Source: Prauserella marina (GTDB lineage: Bacteria > Actinomycetota > Actinomycetes > Mycobacteriales > Pseudonocardiaceae). From it: a DNA stretch of 64,000 nt. Both the position numbers and the translations under genes were made by a program. Each line of letters begins with the position of its first letter. Position 1 is the first letter of the stretch. The notes under the pieces are model-generated. The model had not been told where the DNA came from. It worked only from the letters and a program-made list of their open reading frames with translations, and did not search any database. The stretch spans positions 5,309,001-5,373,000 of the forward strand of contig NZ_CP016353.1 in assembly GCF_002240355.1 (NCBI RefSeq), given 5' to 3'. Shown in pieces: positions 7,042 to 15,503 of this stretch.

Positions 7042-8838
7042 ATGACCACCAGCGGCCTCACCGAGGCGAGTACGAACGAGGCGCCGAGTACCGAGCGAGA
7101 AGGCAATGCCGGGCTGGTCGGCGGGTTCGTCGTCGTGATCGGCTTGCAGGTGATCGGTGCCGTCGCCGGTCTCGTGCCGCTGCTCGCGGTCGTCGAACTC
7201 GGCCGGACACTGTTGTCGCCGGAACCCGTCGACGCGGGCCACGTCCGGCTCGTGGTCGTCGCGGGCGCGATCGGCCTTCTCGTCCGGTTGCTGTTCACCG
7301 CCGCGTCCTCCGGAATGGGGCACCTCCTCGACGACAAGGTCGCGCTGTCGTTTCGAAGGCGACTCGCGCGGCATCTCGGGCGGGTACCGATCGGCTGGTT
7401 CTCCCGGCGCGGGTCAGGCGAACTCGCCAAGGTGGTCGGCGACGACGTCGGCGCGTTGCACCCGTTCATCGCACACGCCCCCGGCGAACTCGTCTCCGCG
7501 TTCGTTGTCCCGCTGGTGTCGCTCGGGTACCTGCTCACCGTCGACTGGCGGCTCACGCTGATCACGCTGATTCCCGTTGTGCTGGCGATCGCGCTGGTCC
7601 CGCTGATGATGGCCCCCGCGAGGCTGCGTGAGCAGGCCGCCTTCGACGAAGCCATGGGCCGCATCTCGAACTCCGTCGTCGAGTTCGTCCACGGGATCTC
7701 GGTGGTGAAGACCTTCGGCGAGTCCGGCCGCGCCCACCGCAAGTTCCTCACGGCCGTCGACGCCTTCGTCACCATCTTCTACCGGATGGTGCGGGGCCTT
7801 TCCGGGATCGCGGCGGGAATGCAGCTCGTGTTGTCGCCCCCTTTCGTCTTGCTGACCGTGTTGACCGGCGGCACGATCATGATCACCAACGGCGCGCTCT
7901 CGCCCGCGGATCTCATCCCCTTCCTGCTGTTGGGTCTCGGTTTGACCGCGCCGGTCGCCGCACTGGGGCACGGCTTCGACGACCTACAGGCCGCCCGCCG
8001 CGCGGCAGGCAGGATCAAGGATGTGCTCGGCGTGCGGCCACTGCCGGAGCCGGAGCATCCCGTCGTCCCTGACGGACACAAGGTCGAGCTCAGAAACGTC
8101 GGTTTCGGCTACACCGCCGAACACGAGGTGCTGCACGACATCGACCTCGTGCTCGAACCCGGGTCGGTCACCGCGCTGGTCGGTCCATCGGGAAGCGGAA
8201 AGTCGACGCTGATTCAGCTTCTGCCCCGGTTCTTCGATCCCACAAGGGGCTCCGTCGTCCTCGGTGGTGCCGACCTGCGCGAGGTCGGCACCGCGAGGCT
8301 GCACCGGACGATTTCCTTCGTCTTCCAGGACACACACCTGCTGCGTGCCTCGGTCGCCGACAACATCGCCCTCGCCGTGCCGCACGCGGAACGCGAAGAC
8401 GTCGTCCGTGCCGCGCGAATGGCGAACATCCACGACCGGATCCTCGAATTACCGCACGGATACGACACGGTGCTCGGAGACGAGGTCACGCTGTCGGGCG
8501 GCGAGGCACAGCGGCTCTCGATCGCCCGCGCGCTGCTCTCCGACGCACCGGTGCTTGTGCTCGACGAGGCGACCGCTTTCGCCGACCCGCACACCGAGCG
8601 AGCGGTGCGCGAAGCGTTGACAGCGCGGAAGGGCAAGACGGTCCTCGTCGTCGCCCACCGCCTCGAAACGATCAGCGGCGCCGACACCGTCGTGTTGCTG
8701 GACAACGGGTCGATCGTCGAACGCGGCAGGCCCACCGAACTGCTGGCGGCGAACGGAAAGTTCGCCGCGTTCTGGAATGCCCACCGGTCGGCGACCGGTG
8801 CGGAAACCGGCACCCCGCGAGGAGACATGGCCCGATGA
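7042..8838 (+). CDS. ABC transporter, fused permease/ATP-binding half-transporter 1
   Basis: 598 residues. The N-terminal type I exporter membrane domain spans about residues 30-320 with around six segments. The nucleotide-binding domain follows: Walker A GPSGSGKST, Q-loop VFQDTH, signature LSGGEAQRLSIARAL, Walker B VLVLDEAT, H-loop VVAHRLE. With the next gene it makes a heterodimer. Heterodimers of this shape include siderophore transporters such as IrtAB/YbtPQ and multidrug exporters. The aspartate-alanine-phenylalanine D-loop (EATAFADPHTE) is like that of the siderophore group. It overlaps the next gene by four bases (ATGA), meaning translational coupling. Confidence 0.85.
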   Translation: MTTSGLTEASTNEAPSTEREGNAGLVGGFVVVIGLQVIGAVAGLVPLLAVVELGRTLLSPEPVDAGHVRLVVVAGAIGLLVRLLFTAASSGMGHLLDDKVALSFRRRLARHLGRVPIGWFSRRGSGELAKVVGDDVGALHPFIAHAPGELVSAFVVPLVSLGYLLTVDWRLTLITLIPVVLAIALVPLMMAPARLREQAAFDEAMGRISNSVVEFVHGISVVKTFGESGRAHRKFLTAVDAFVTIFYRMVRGLSGIAAGMQLVLSPPFVLLTVLTGGTIMITNGALSPADLIPFLLLGLGLTAPVAALGHGFDDLQAARRAAGRIKDVLGVRPLPEPEHPVVPDGHKVELRNVGFGYTAEHEVLHDIDLVLEPGSVTALVGPSGSGKSTLIQLLPRFFDPTRGSVVLGGADLREVGTARLHRTISFVFQDTHLLRASVADNIALAVPHAEREDVVRAARMANIHDRILELPHGYDTVLGDEVTLSGGEAQRLSIARALLSDAPVLVLDEATAFADPHTERAVREALTARKGKTVLVVAHRLETISGADTVVLLDNGSIVERGRPTELLAANGKFAAFWNAHRSATGAETGTPRGDMAR

Positions 8839-10565
8839 TCCGAATGTTGCTGAGGGTGCTCGGCCCCTCCTACGCACCTCCCGTGCGGCGCACGGTGGCG
8901 CTGATGACGGCGACCGCGGTCGTCGAGGGTCTGTCCTACGCGCTGCTGGTTCCGGTGCTGCGCGCGTTGTTCGGCAGCACGCCCGGGGACGCCTCGCCAT
9001 GGCTGATCGCCTTCGGAGTTACCGTCGCCTGCTACGCGGTGCTCCGCTACACCAGCGATCTTTCCGGCTTCCGGGTCGGGACGACGCTGTTGCACGGGAT
9101 GTACCACCGGCTTGGTGACCACCTCGCGCGGCTGCCCATCGGCTGGTACACCGCAGGCCGCGTCGGGAAGGTGTCCGTGCTGGCCAGCAGCGGCGTGCTT
9201 GAGGCGATGGGCGTGATCGCCCACCTGCTCGCCCCGTTCATCTCCGCCTGCGTGACGCCGTTGACGATCATCGTCGTGATGCTCGCCTGCAACTGGCAGT
9301 TCGGCCTCGCCGCCCTGCTCGCCGCGCCGATCGTCGCGGTCATCCAGGTGTGGACGGGGCGGGCGATGGCCACGGCGGACGCGGAACGCGCCGAACGCGA
9401 CCAGGAGGCGACCGGGCGGGTCATCGAATACCTGCGGGCTCAGCCGGTGTTGCGTACCGGAGGGCGCGCCACAGAGCGGTTCCGCCTGCTCGACGACGCG
9501 CTGACCGGTCTCCAGCGCGCTTCCCGCCGATCGACGCTGTCGGCGCTGCCGGGTGCGGTGGGCCTCGCCTTCGTGGTGCAGGCGGTGTTCACCGGGCTGC
9601 TCGCCCTCGCCGCCTATCTCGCGCTCGGTGGGACCATCGGCGCGGCCGAGGTGCTCGCGATGCTGGTGCTCGCCGCCCGATGCGCGGATCCGGTGCTGTC
9701 GCTGACGGACATCGGGGGCAAGGTTCGCGCGGCACGTTCGGAACTGGCGAGGCTCGACGCGGTGCTGCGAGCGGAGCCGTTGCCGGAACCCGCCGAGCCT
9801 CGCCTGCCGGATGGCCACGATCTCGCGTTCGGCTCCATCACTTTCCGCCACGGCGACCGCACGGTGATCGACGACGTTTCACTGTCCATTCCGGAGGGAC
9901 GCAGCCTCGCTGTCGTCGGCCCTTCGGGCGCGGGCAAGAGCACGTTGCTGCGACTGCTGGCCCGGTTCCACGACGTCGACGCCGGTGCGGTTCGGATCGG
10001 CGGCGTCGACGTGCGGTCCGTCGGCTCGGACACGCTGATGGACCGGGTCGCCATCGTCTTCCAGGACGTATATCTCTTCGAAGGGACGATCGAGGAGAAC
10101 GTGCGGCTCGGCCGCCCCGGTGCCGAGAAGGCCGACCTGAGGTCGGCGGCGACGGCGGCACGGCTCGACGAGGTGATCGAACGACTCCCCGAAGGGTGGG
10201 CCACGAACGTCGGCGAAGGTGGCGCGCTGTTGTCCGGCGGTGAGCGCCAGCGAGTGTCGATCGCGCGAGCCCTGCTGAAGGACGCACCCATCGTGCTGCT
10301 GGACGAGGTGACCTCCGCGCTGGATCCGGTCAACGAAGCAGCCGTGCACGAAGGGATCGAACGGCTCATGGCAGGAAGAACCGTGGTGCTGGTCGCGCAC
10401 CGGCTGCGAAGCGTGGAACGCGCCGATCACGTCGTCTTCCTCGACGGTGGCCGGATCACCGATGAAGGCAGCCACGACGAATTGCTCCGGCGGAGTCGCC
10501 GCTACGCCGAGTACTGGGATGCCCCCAGCCGGAAGCAAGGGAGCTTTGCTGCCGTTTGGCGGTAG
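8835..10565 (+). CDS. ABC transporter, fused permease/ATP-binding half-transporter 2
   Basis: 576 residues, same layout as its upstream partner: membrane domain in the first 310 residues, then Walker A GPSGAGKST, signature LLSGGERQRVSIARALL, Walker B IVLLDEVTSALDP and H-loop VLVAHRLRS. The LDEVTSALDP Walker B/D-loop differs from the partner's, as in asymmetric heterodimers, though both carry a plausible catalytic Glu. Its last codons and stop are inside a strong hairpin, so the C-terminus (about RKQGSFAAVWR) is dictated by the terminator sequence. Siderophore or peptide-like substrate is possible, not shown. Confidence 0.85.
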   Translation: MIRMLLRVLGPSYAPPVRRTVALMTATAVVEGLSYALLVPVLRALFGSTPGDASPWLIAFGVTVACYAVLRYTSDLSGFRVGTTLLHGMYHRLGDHLARLPIGWYTAGRVGKVSVLASSGVLEAMGVIAHLLAPFISACVTPLTIIVVMLACNWQFGLAALLAAPIVAVIQVWTGRAMATADAERAERDQEATGRVIEYLRAQPVLRTGGRATERFRLLDDALTGLQRASRRSTLSALPGAVGLAFVVQAVFTGLLALAAYLALGGTIGAAEVLAMLVLAARCADPVLSLTDIGGKVRAARSELARLDAVLRAEPLPEPAEPRLPDGHDLAFGSITFRHGDRTVIDDVSLSIPEGRSLAVVGPSGAGKSTLLRLLARFHDVDAGAVRIGGVDVRSVGSDTLMDRVAIVFQDVYLFEGTIEENVRLGRPGAEKADLRSAATAARLDEVIERLPEGWATNVGEGGALLSGGERQRVSIARALLKDAPIVLLDEVTSALDPVNEAAVHEGIERLMAGRTVVLVAHRLRSVERADHVVFLDGGRITDEGSHDELLRRSRRYAEYWDAPSRKQGSFAAVWR

Positions 10566-10581
10566 CAAAGCTCCCTTGCTT
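10533..10581. terminator. Hairpin terminator overlapping the ABC gene stop codon
   Basis: AAGCAAGGGAGCTTTGCT pairs perfectly over 18 bp with AGCAAAGCTCCCTTGCTT across a 13-base loop that includes the first base of the TAG stop, followed by CTTT. The stem starts about 30 bases inside the coding sequence, so it also encodes the protein's C-terminus. It would work in both directions. Confidence 0.7.
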
Positions 10582-10652
10582 CTTTGCCGGATCGCGCCGA
10601 GAAACCCGGTTCCGGGGGAAAGCCCGCGCCCGAAGGGAAGCCCGTGTTCTTG

Positions 10653-10672
10653 CCTTGACGCTGACGTCAAGG
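10653..10672. promoter_or_regulatory. MerR-type operator in the merR-trx promoter
   Basis: CCTTGACG-CTGA-CGTCAAGG is a perfect 8-bp dyad ending 14 bases before the MerR gene start. MerR regulators bind such dyads in over-long promoter spacers; TTCTTG upstream and TTTACC downstream are 19 bp apart and could be the two hexamers, though both match the consensus poorly. Confidence 0.65.
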
Positions 10673-10686
10673 TTTACCTTCGACCC

Positions 10687-11118
10687 ATGCGCATCGGCGA
10701 ACTGGCGAAAATGGCGGGGACGACGCCCCGCGCACTGCGCTTCTACGAGGCGCAAGGGCTGCTCGGCGCACGTCGCGCCGCCAACGGCTACCGCGAGTAC
10801 GACGACCAGGACCTGCGACTGTTGCGCGAGATACTCGCGCTCCAGGAAGTCGGGCTGAGTCTCGACGACACGAAACCCTTCGTCGAATGCCTGCGGGCCG
10901 GAAACGAAAGCGGCGACTCGTGCACCGATTCCATCGAGGTGTACGAACGCAAACTCGCCGAGGTCGACGCCTGCCTCGACCGGCTCGGTTCGCTGCGCGC
11001 GAGCCTGCTGTCGAAACTGGCGGGCGCGCTCGCCCGGCAGCCGGGGCCGTGCCAGGTCGCCGATCACCCCGGCGACACCGGCGAAATCGCGTCCACGAAC
11101 CCACGGGAGAGCTCATGA
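10687..11118 (+). CDS. MerR family transcriptional regulator
   Basis: 143 residues. Starts with the family's winged helix: MRIGELAKMAGTTPRALRFYEAQGLL, then the NGYREYDDQDL wing. The effector region has Cys68 (VECL) and Cys79 (GDSC) and a third Cys near residue 126 (GPC), an arrangement that could bind a metal or sense thiol stress. It is followed, with a four-base ATGA overlap, by a thioredoxin. It very probably controls both genes from the dyad upstream. Redox or thiol sensing is inference from the pairing. Confidence 0.85.
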   Translation: MRIGELAKMAGTTPRALRFYEAQGLLGARRAANGYREYDDQDLRLLREILALQEVGLSLDDTKPFVECLRAGNESGDSCTDSIEVYERKLAEVDACLDRLGSLRASLLSKLAGALARQPGPCQVADHPGDTGEIASTNPRESS

Positions 11119-11459
11119 CACTGGCCGACGTTCCCGGTCAGCTGACCGTCGTCACCGACGACACGTTCGAACGGGATGTACTGCGGCACGAGAAGCCGGT
11201 CCTCGTCGACTTCTGGGCAGAGTGGTGCCCGCCGTGCCGCATACTCGCGCCGATCCTGGCCGAGATCGCCCACGAACGTGCCGACGTCCTCACCATCCGC
11301 AAGCTCAACACGGACGAGAATCCCCGCACGACGCGCGACTACCAGGTGATGTCGGCACCGACACTGATGCTGTTCCGCGAAGGGAGCCCCATCCGGATGC
11401 TCGTCGGCTCGCGGCCGAAGACACGTCTGCTCGCCGAACTGGACGACGCACTCAGGTAA
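11115..11459 (+). CDS. Thioredoxin
   Basis: 114 residues, the standard single-domain length. Active site WCPPC with Cys38 and Cys41 (classical thioredoxin has WCGPC), a buried Asp in VDFWAEW and the cis-Pro loop MSAPTLMLF. WCPPC is common in actinobacterial thioredoxin variants paired with MerR-type regulators and may shift redox potential. Translation is coupled to the MerR gene by overlapping stop and start codons. Confidence 0.85.
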   Translation: MTLADVPGQLTVVTDDTFERDVLRHEKPVLVDFWAEWCPPCRILAPILAEIAHERADVLTIRKLNTDENPRTTRDYQVMSAPTLMLFREGSPIRMLVGSRPKTRLLAELDDALR

Positions 11460-11607
11460 CGACCGTCCGCCCGCCGGGCCCGGCTCCTGCCGCGCCCGGA
11501 TTTCGGACGTCAGCTTCGCGAGCGTCGGGGCAGCCCTTCGCCGACCGGCCTGCTCTACCGACCGGCCCTGCCTGTCACCCCGCTGCTCGACGTGGTGCCC
11601 CCGCTTC

Positions 11608-12513
11608 TCAGGACACGCCGGGCCGGCGCCAGCCGCCGGGAACGGTGATCCGCAGGTTTCGCAGCCGTTCTTCGTCGGCGATCACCTCGATTTCCGTGAT
11701 CCGGTCCTCCTTGATCGTCACGGTCAGGACAAGACGCAGCAATCCGTTCGGAGCGATGACGACACCCACCGCTCCGTCGATGAGCGCCGGTTCCGCGATG
11801 GCCGCCCTCGCCGCGAAGACCCGCGTCTCCCTCGCGACGGTGCTAGCGCCTCGCACGACGGTCGCCGCCCCGGCGGGAAGCGCCGACCTGTCCGCATGCC
11901 TGACCACATCGGGGTCGAGCAGTTCGACCAGTGTGTCCAGATCGCCTCCTCTGCTCGCGACCAGGAATGCCTCCACGATGGCTCTGTGTCGCGCGATCTC
12001 GGCATCAGGGGCCGTGGTCGTCCCGCGTAGTCGCTGCCGCGCGCGACTCGCGAGTTTCTTCGTGGCGACGGGGCTTCGCGCCACGATGGGCGCGATCTCG
12101 TCGAACGGCAGGGCGAACATGTCGTGCAACACGAACGCGACCCGCTCGGCCGGTCGCAGCGTGCCGAGCACGACCAGCAACGCCCTGCCGACCGCGTCGG
12201 CGAGCAACGCCTCACCCTCGGGTTCGACCCGGTGTTCGTCCCCTTCCGCCGATTCGGGAAGTTCGTGTCCAACCAGGTCTTCACGGCGAACTTGCCTGGA
12301 GCGCAGCACGTCGATGCAGACCCTGCTGACGACGGTGGTGAGCCAACCGGCGAGGTTCGCGACGTCGCCAGTGTCAGACCGGCTGAGCCGCAACCACGTC
12401 TCCTGTACCGCGTCGTCGGCCTCCGAGGCCGAGCCGAGCATCCGGTAGGCGATCACCCTGAGCCGGGCACGGTGCTCCTCGAAGACCGCAGCCAGCCGAT
12501 CACCCTCGTCCAT
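11608..12513 (-). CDS. ECF sigma factor with C-terminal SnoaL-like domain (SigJ/ECF41 type)
   Basis: 301 residues. Region 2 spans about residues 8-75 (FEEHRARLRVIAYRMLGSASEADDAVQETWLRLSR is the hallmark), region 4 about 120-175 (LRPAERVAFVLHDMFALPFDEIAPIVARS). A roughly 110-residue SnoaL/NTF2-like extension follows. ECF41-group sigma factors carry this extension, which modulates activity in place of an anti-sigma factor. Their linker motif is usually GWLP; here it is AGWLT. No partner carboxymuconolactone decarboxylase or oxidoreductase sits beside it, which is unusual for ECF41. Confidence 0.8.
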   Translation of the reverse strand: MDEGDRLAAVFEEHRARLRVIAYRMLGSASEADDAVQETWLRLSRSDTGDVANLAGWLTTVVSRVCIDVLRSRQVRREDLVGHELPESAEGDEHRVEPEGEALLADAVGRALLVVLGTLRPAERVAFVLHDMFALPFDEIAPIVARSPVATKKLASRARQRLRGTTTAPDAEIARHRAIVEAFLVASRGGDLDTLVELLDPDVVRHADRSALPAGAATVVRGASTVARETRVFAARAAIAEPALIDGAVGVVIAPNGLLRLVLTVTIKEDRITEIEVIADEERLRNLRITVPGGWRRPGVS

Positions 12514-12905
12514 CGGTCACCTTCCGCTGTTCGCAATCGTCATCACTGACGACGTGCCAAAGACGGCAAAGGTGACACGACGCTGCCCACAACTCTTCAA
12601 CCAGCACAAGACCAGCACGGTACCCGGCAGTCCCGGCCAGCACCGCGCGTCGGCCACCGCCCCCGACCTGGACAACGTCACCAACAGCCGCTACCGACAG
12701 GATCCCGCTCGGCAACCGTCACCGATAATCGCCGCCAGACAGCCATCACCGGCAGCCACTCGCAGCCGCCGCCAGCCGCCGCCAGCCGTCACTGACAGTC
12801 AGCGCAACACCGACAGTGGGGCATCGGCAGCCGACAGTCGTCACCGACAACACGACATGCACGGCCGTCACCACGTGTCGGCCGCCAACTGCCGACCGGA
12901 GCAAC
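12514..12905. other. Non-coding, short-repeat-rich interval upstream of the sigma factor gene
   Basis: No reading frame here looks like protein. A loose motif CGTCACYGAYA recurs (near 12538, 12719, 12787 and 12837), mixed with GCCGCCAGC runs near 12763-12785. It could hold a long 5' untranslated region of the sigma gene. No convincing promoter hexamers were found. Confidence 0.4.
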
Positions 12906-12943
12906 GGCGAGCAGGTGCCGCACCGGTGCGGCACCTGCTCGCC
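12906..12943. terminator. Perfect 19-bp palindromic hairpin
   Basis: GGCGAGCAGGTGCCGCACC is followed directly by its full reverse complement. The RNA hairpin, with a minimal loop taken from the centre, would be very stable. It lies 26 bases beyond the stop of the small minus-strand gene at 12969-13190, so it probably ends that transcript. There is no U-tract, as is common in actinobacteria. Confidence 0.65.
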
Positions 12944-12968
12944 TCGCACCACCTGACCGCTTCCTGAT

Positions 12969-13190
12969 CTACGGGCCCGGGTCCCCAAGGGCCGGCCCCC
13001 GGTAGCGCGGGCTCGTCGCCGACACCCCCGCGCCTGGCAGAAGGCCGATCTCCCGCCCTCGCTCCAGCGGTTCCACTCTTTCGGTCACAATGGACACTCC
13101 AGTCGGGGAAAAGGGACGAGCCAGCTCGGACACGGTGGCCTTCCTGCCGACCATCACCGTTCTCGCGCCGAACCCGTAACCGCGTGCCAT
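12969..13190 (-). CDS. Small unrecognised protein (73 aa)
   Basis: Not recognised. The start has an excellent ribosome site: GAGGAG six bases before ATG. A strong hairpin follows the stop. Together these argue for a real gene despite its size. The protein is basic in its first half (MARGYGFGARTVMVGRKATV), has a central VSIVTERVEPLERGREIG segment and a Gly/Pro-rich tail. No signal peptide, membrane segment or cysteine. It is divergent from a glyoxalase-like gene 176 bases away. A small regulatory or secreted peptide is possible but unproven. Confidence 0.5.
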   Translation of the reverse strand: MARGYGFGARTVMVGRKATVSELARPFSPTGVSIVTERVEPLERGREIGLLPGAGVSATSPRYRGPALGDPGP

Positions 13191-13366
13191 GTCTTACTCC
13201 TCGCCTCGCTCCGGTTTCTCGAACATCGACAAGCATGCCACCGGGGTCCGACAAAAAAGGGCCGCGAGGAAAGCACGGAGCGAAAATTCCGTTGGCCCCG
13301 CCCACCAGGATCGGCTACAAGGACTACAACGACACTCCGCCCCTCGCTGAGCACCAAGGACCCGCG

Positions 13367-14083
13367 ATGCCCTCCAGCACCACCCGCGACCGGTTGTTTC
13401 CGTTCTGCTGGCTCGATGTCAAGTCCCACGACCCAGCCGCGTTGGAACGGTTCTTCGTGTCAACGCTCGGCTGGGAGTTCGCCGTCGACGAGCAGGATTG
13501 GCGCAAGGCAACGGTGATCTCCGTCGCCGGGCACAGGATCGGCGGCGTCAGCGACCTCGCCAACCCTGTCTATCCCGAGGAGACTCCGGCGCACGTCGCC
13601 TTCTACCTCACCGTCGACGACGTCGAGGCACGAACGGAGGCGGCGCTCGCGCTCGGCGCCAGTCTGGTCGTCGGACCGTTCGAGGCGGGAGACCAGGGAC
13701 GCATGTCGACGCTCGTCGACCCCTGGGGAGCGGCGTTCTCGCTGTGGCAACCGCTCGCCTTCTCGGGCTGGTCGGTGCCGACCGGCGTGAACGGGGCACC
13801 GGCCGCGTTGCGATTGTCCTGCACGGACCCTCTCGCGAGCAGGCGGTTCTACGAGAACGCGCTCGCCACGACACTGCCGCCCGAGTTCTTCGTCGCGCGG
13901 CCGGGTGGAGAATCGCGGCCACAATGGGAACTGCTCGTCGAGGTCGACGACCTCTCCACCGTACGAACGCGAATCGGCACGCTCGGCGGCGTGGCCGACG
14001 AGCTCGCCGATGGAAACCGGCCCGGCCTGCGAATGCGAACCGACGAAGGCATCGCGATACGACTGCGATCGCTTGACTCCTGA
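13367..14083 (+). CDS. VOC family protein with two glyoxalase-like modules
   Basis: 238 residues: two beta-alpha-beta-beta-beta modules, about 10-120 (FPFCWLDVKSHDPAALERFFVSTLGWEF to DPWGAAFSLWQPL) and 130-238 (ALRLSCTDPLASRRFYENAL). Tandem VOC proteins include small-molecule resistance proteins and dioxygenases. The usual metal His and Glu positions are poorly kept (FCWLDV, no His), so it may bind rather than transform its ligand. AAGGA seven bases before the ATG fixes the start; the longer upstream frame is not family-like. Confidence 0.75.
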   Translation: MPSSTTRDRLFPFCWLDVKSHDPAALERFFVSTLGWEFAVDEQDWRKATVISVAGHRIGGVSDLANPVYPEETPAHVAFYLTVDDVEARTEAALALGASLVVGPFEAGDQGRMSTLVDPWGAAFSLWQPLAFSGWSVPTGVNGAPAALRLSCTDPLASRRFYENALATTLPPEFFVARPGGESRPQWELLVEVDDLSTVRTRIGTLGGVADELADGNRPGLRMRTDEGIAIRLRSLDS

Positions 14084-14236
14084 CCGGCCAGATGCCGAAA
14101 CTCGTTGGCGGAAAAGACTTTCCCGCTCATGCCGTCGCCTGGGCGGCCGAGCGAACGCGTCGAACCCACTCGTCCGCGTCAGCTTCCTCGGGTACGGTCG
14201 CTTCCGGCAACTCCGGACTGAGAGTGGGTTTCGGTT

Positions 14237-14617
14237 ATGGCATGTCGGATCAGCGAGCTGGTACTCGGTTGCCGCGATCCCGAGGCGCTGGCGCGGTTCT
14301 GGTGTGAGGTACTCGACTTCGTCGTGCTCGACCGCGAGGGCGGCGAAATGCTGGAAATTGGGCCACGCGAAGGGTTCGGCGGTCCACAGCCGACGATCAT
14401 TCTCAGTCGCAGGGACGAGCCGGAGAAGGGAAAAGCCCGGCTGCACATCGACGTCAACGCCACCGACCGCGATCAGGAAGCCGAACTCGAACGTCTGCTG
14501 AAACTCGGTGCCCGGCCCGCCGACATCGGCCAGACGGGCGAAGAAGAGTGGCACGTGCTGGCCGACCCGGAAGGAAACGAGTTCTGTCTGCTCAAAGCCC
14601 GCATCGCCCCGCTGTGA
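14237..14617 (+). CDS. VOC/glyoxalase-like domain protein
   Basis: 126 residues, a single glyoxalase-like domain of the Glyoxalase_6 kind: RISELVLGCRDPEALARFWCEVLDFVVLDREGG, LHIDVNATDRDQEAELERLLKLGARPADIG and the closing WHVLADPEGNEFCLL. Such proteins are common in actinomycetes and mostly unassigned. The weak ribosome site upstream suggests modest expression. It is convergent with a methyltransferase gene 15 bases away. Confidence 0.8.
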   Translation: MACRISELVLGCRDPEALARFWCEVLDFVVLDREGGEMLEIGPREGFGGPQPTIILSRRDEPEKGKARLHIDVNATDRDQEAELERLLKLGARPADIGQTGEEEWHVLADPEGNEFCLLKARIAPL

Positions 14618-14632
14618 CGTAGCGAGCTGGGC

Positions 14633-15373
14633 CTACACCCGCTTCGCGACGGTGATGATCTCGATGCCGGTTTCGGTCACCGGCCGGCCGTCCCAGTCTC
14701 CGTACTGGTGTTCGACGGCAAGGCCCGCTTCGCTGAGAAAGCCGGAAAGCGAAGGGACGTCGAGAAAACGCAGCGAGCTGTGACTGTGCTCGTCGGCATC
14801 CCAGCCGGGACTCGAATACGTGGTCGTGAACCGCACGATGTCGTCGATGACGGGCCGCTCCACCTGGTGACTCATCCGCACCACCGCGCCATCGGCCCCG
14901 ATGACCTCACTCGCGTTCTCCGGTGTCCAGCCCTCCCAGGCTCTGGCCGCGGGGTTGCGGGTCTCGAACGCGAACCGCCCCTCGCCGGTGAGTGCGTCGC
15001 GGATCGCCGACAGCGACGACCGCAGTTGCTCGTCGGTGACGAATACCTGAAACGCGTGGCCCGACATGACGACGAGATCGAACTCGCCGCGAAACGCCGT
15101 CGAGGAAAGGTCACCGTCGATCCATTCGACATCGGAGCGGACCCGGGCCCTTCGCAACATTCCCTCGCCGGGATCGAGCCCGCACAACCGTCCCTTGTGC
15201 CCTGCTTCCCTCGCGCGATGCAGCAGCATCCCGGTACCGCACCCCACGTCGAGTACGGCTTCCGCCGACATCACCATGGGCAGGTAGAAGCCGAAGTCCC
15301 CGCGTGGATCCCATGGATGGAACTCGTCATACAGCGCGGCGAGCCGTTCGTCGGCGAATTGATGGTCGACCAC
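14633..15373 (-). CDS. Class I SAM-dependent methyltransferase
   Basis: 246 residues. Motif I VLDVGCGTGMLL at about 39-50, an acidic ribose ligand in LCGLDPGEGML near 68, and motif GDLSSTAFRGEFDLVVMSGHAFQVF around 86-110. The C-terminal beta-rich part resembles small-molecule methyltransferases of the Methyltransf_25/ubiE type. It stands alone, divergent from the oxidoreductase gene at 15504. Substrate unknown. Confidence 0.8.
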   Translation of the reverse strand: MVDHQFADERLAALYDEFHPWDPRGDFGFYLPMVMSAEAVLDVGCGTGMLLHRAREAGHKGRLCGLDPGEGMLRRARVRSDVEWIDGDLSSTAFRGEFDLVVMSGHAFQVFVTDEQLRSSLSAIRDALTGEGRFAFETRNPAARAWEGWTPENASEVIGADGAVVRMSHQVERPVIDDIVRFTTTYSSPGWDADEHSHSSLRFLDVPSLSGFLSEAGLAVEHQYGDWDGRPVTETGIEIITVAKRV

Positions 15374-15503
15374 GGTCCGAGTGTGCCAACGTCGCCGCGA
15401 CCGCGCCTCCGATTATCCGAGGGAACAGTGGCTGAGGTCACAGCCGGACCCTGTCAGGAATCAGCTCCGCATCCGGTGAAGAGGGCAACCGGAGGGAGCG
15501 GAC

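Noticed and set aside
8214-9851. Minus-strand frame of 545 codons in the ABC transporter genes
   Set aside because: Antisense of two well-supported ABC genes; low-complexity His/Arg/Gly composition.
6131-10565. Natural-product biosynthetic cluster around the esterase and ABC genes
   Set aside because: No synthase, synthetase, precursor peptide or tailoring set is present; only an exporter operon is supported.
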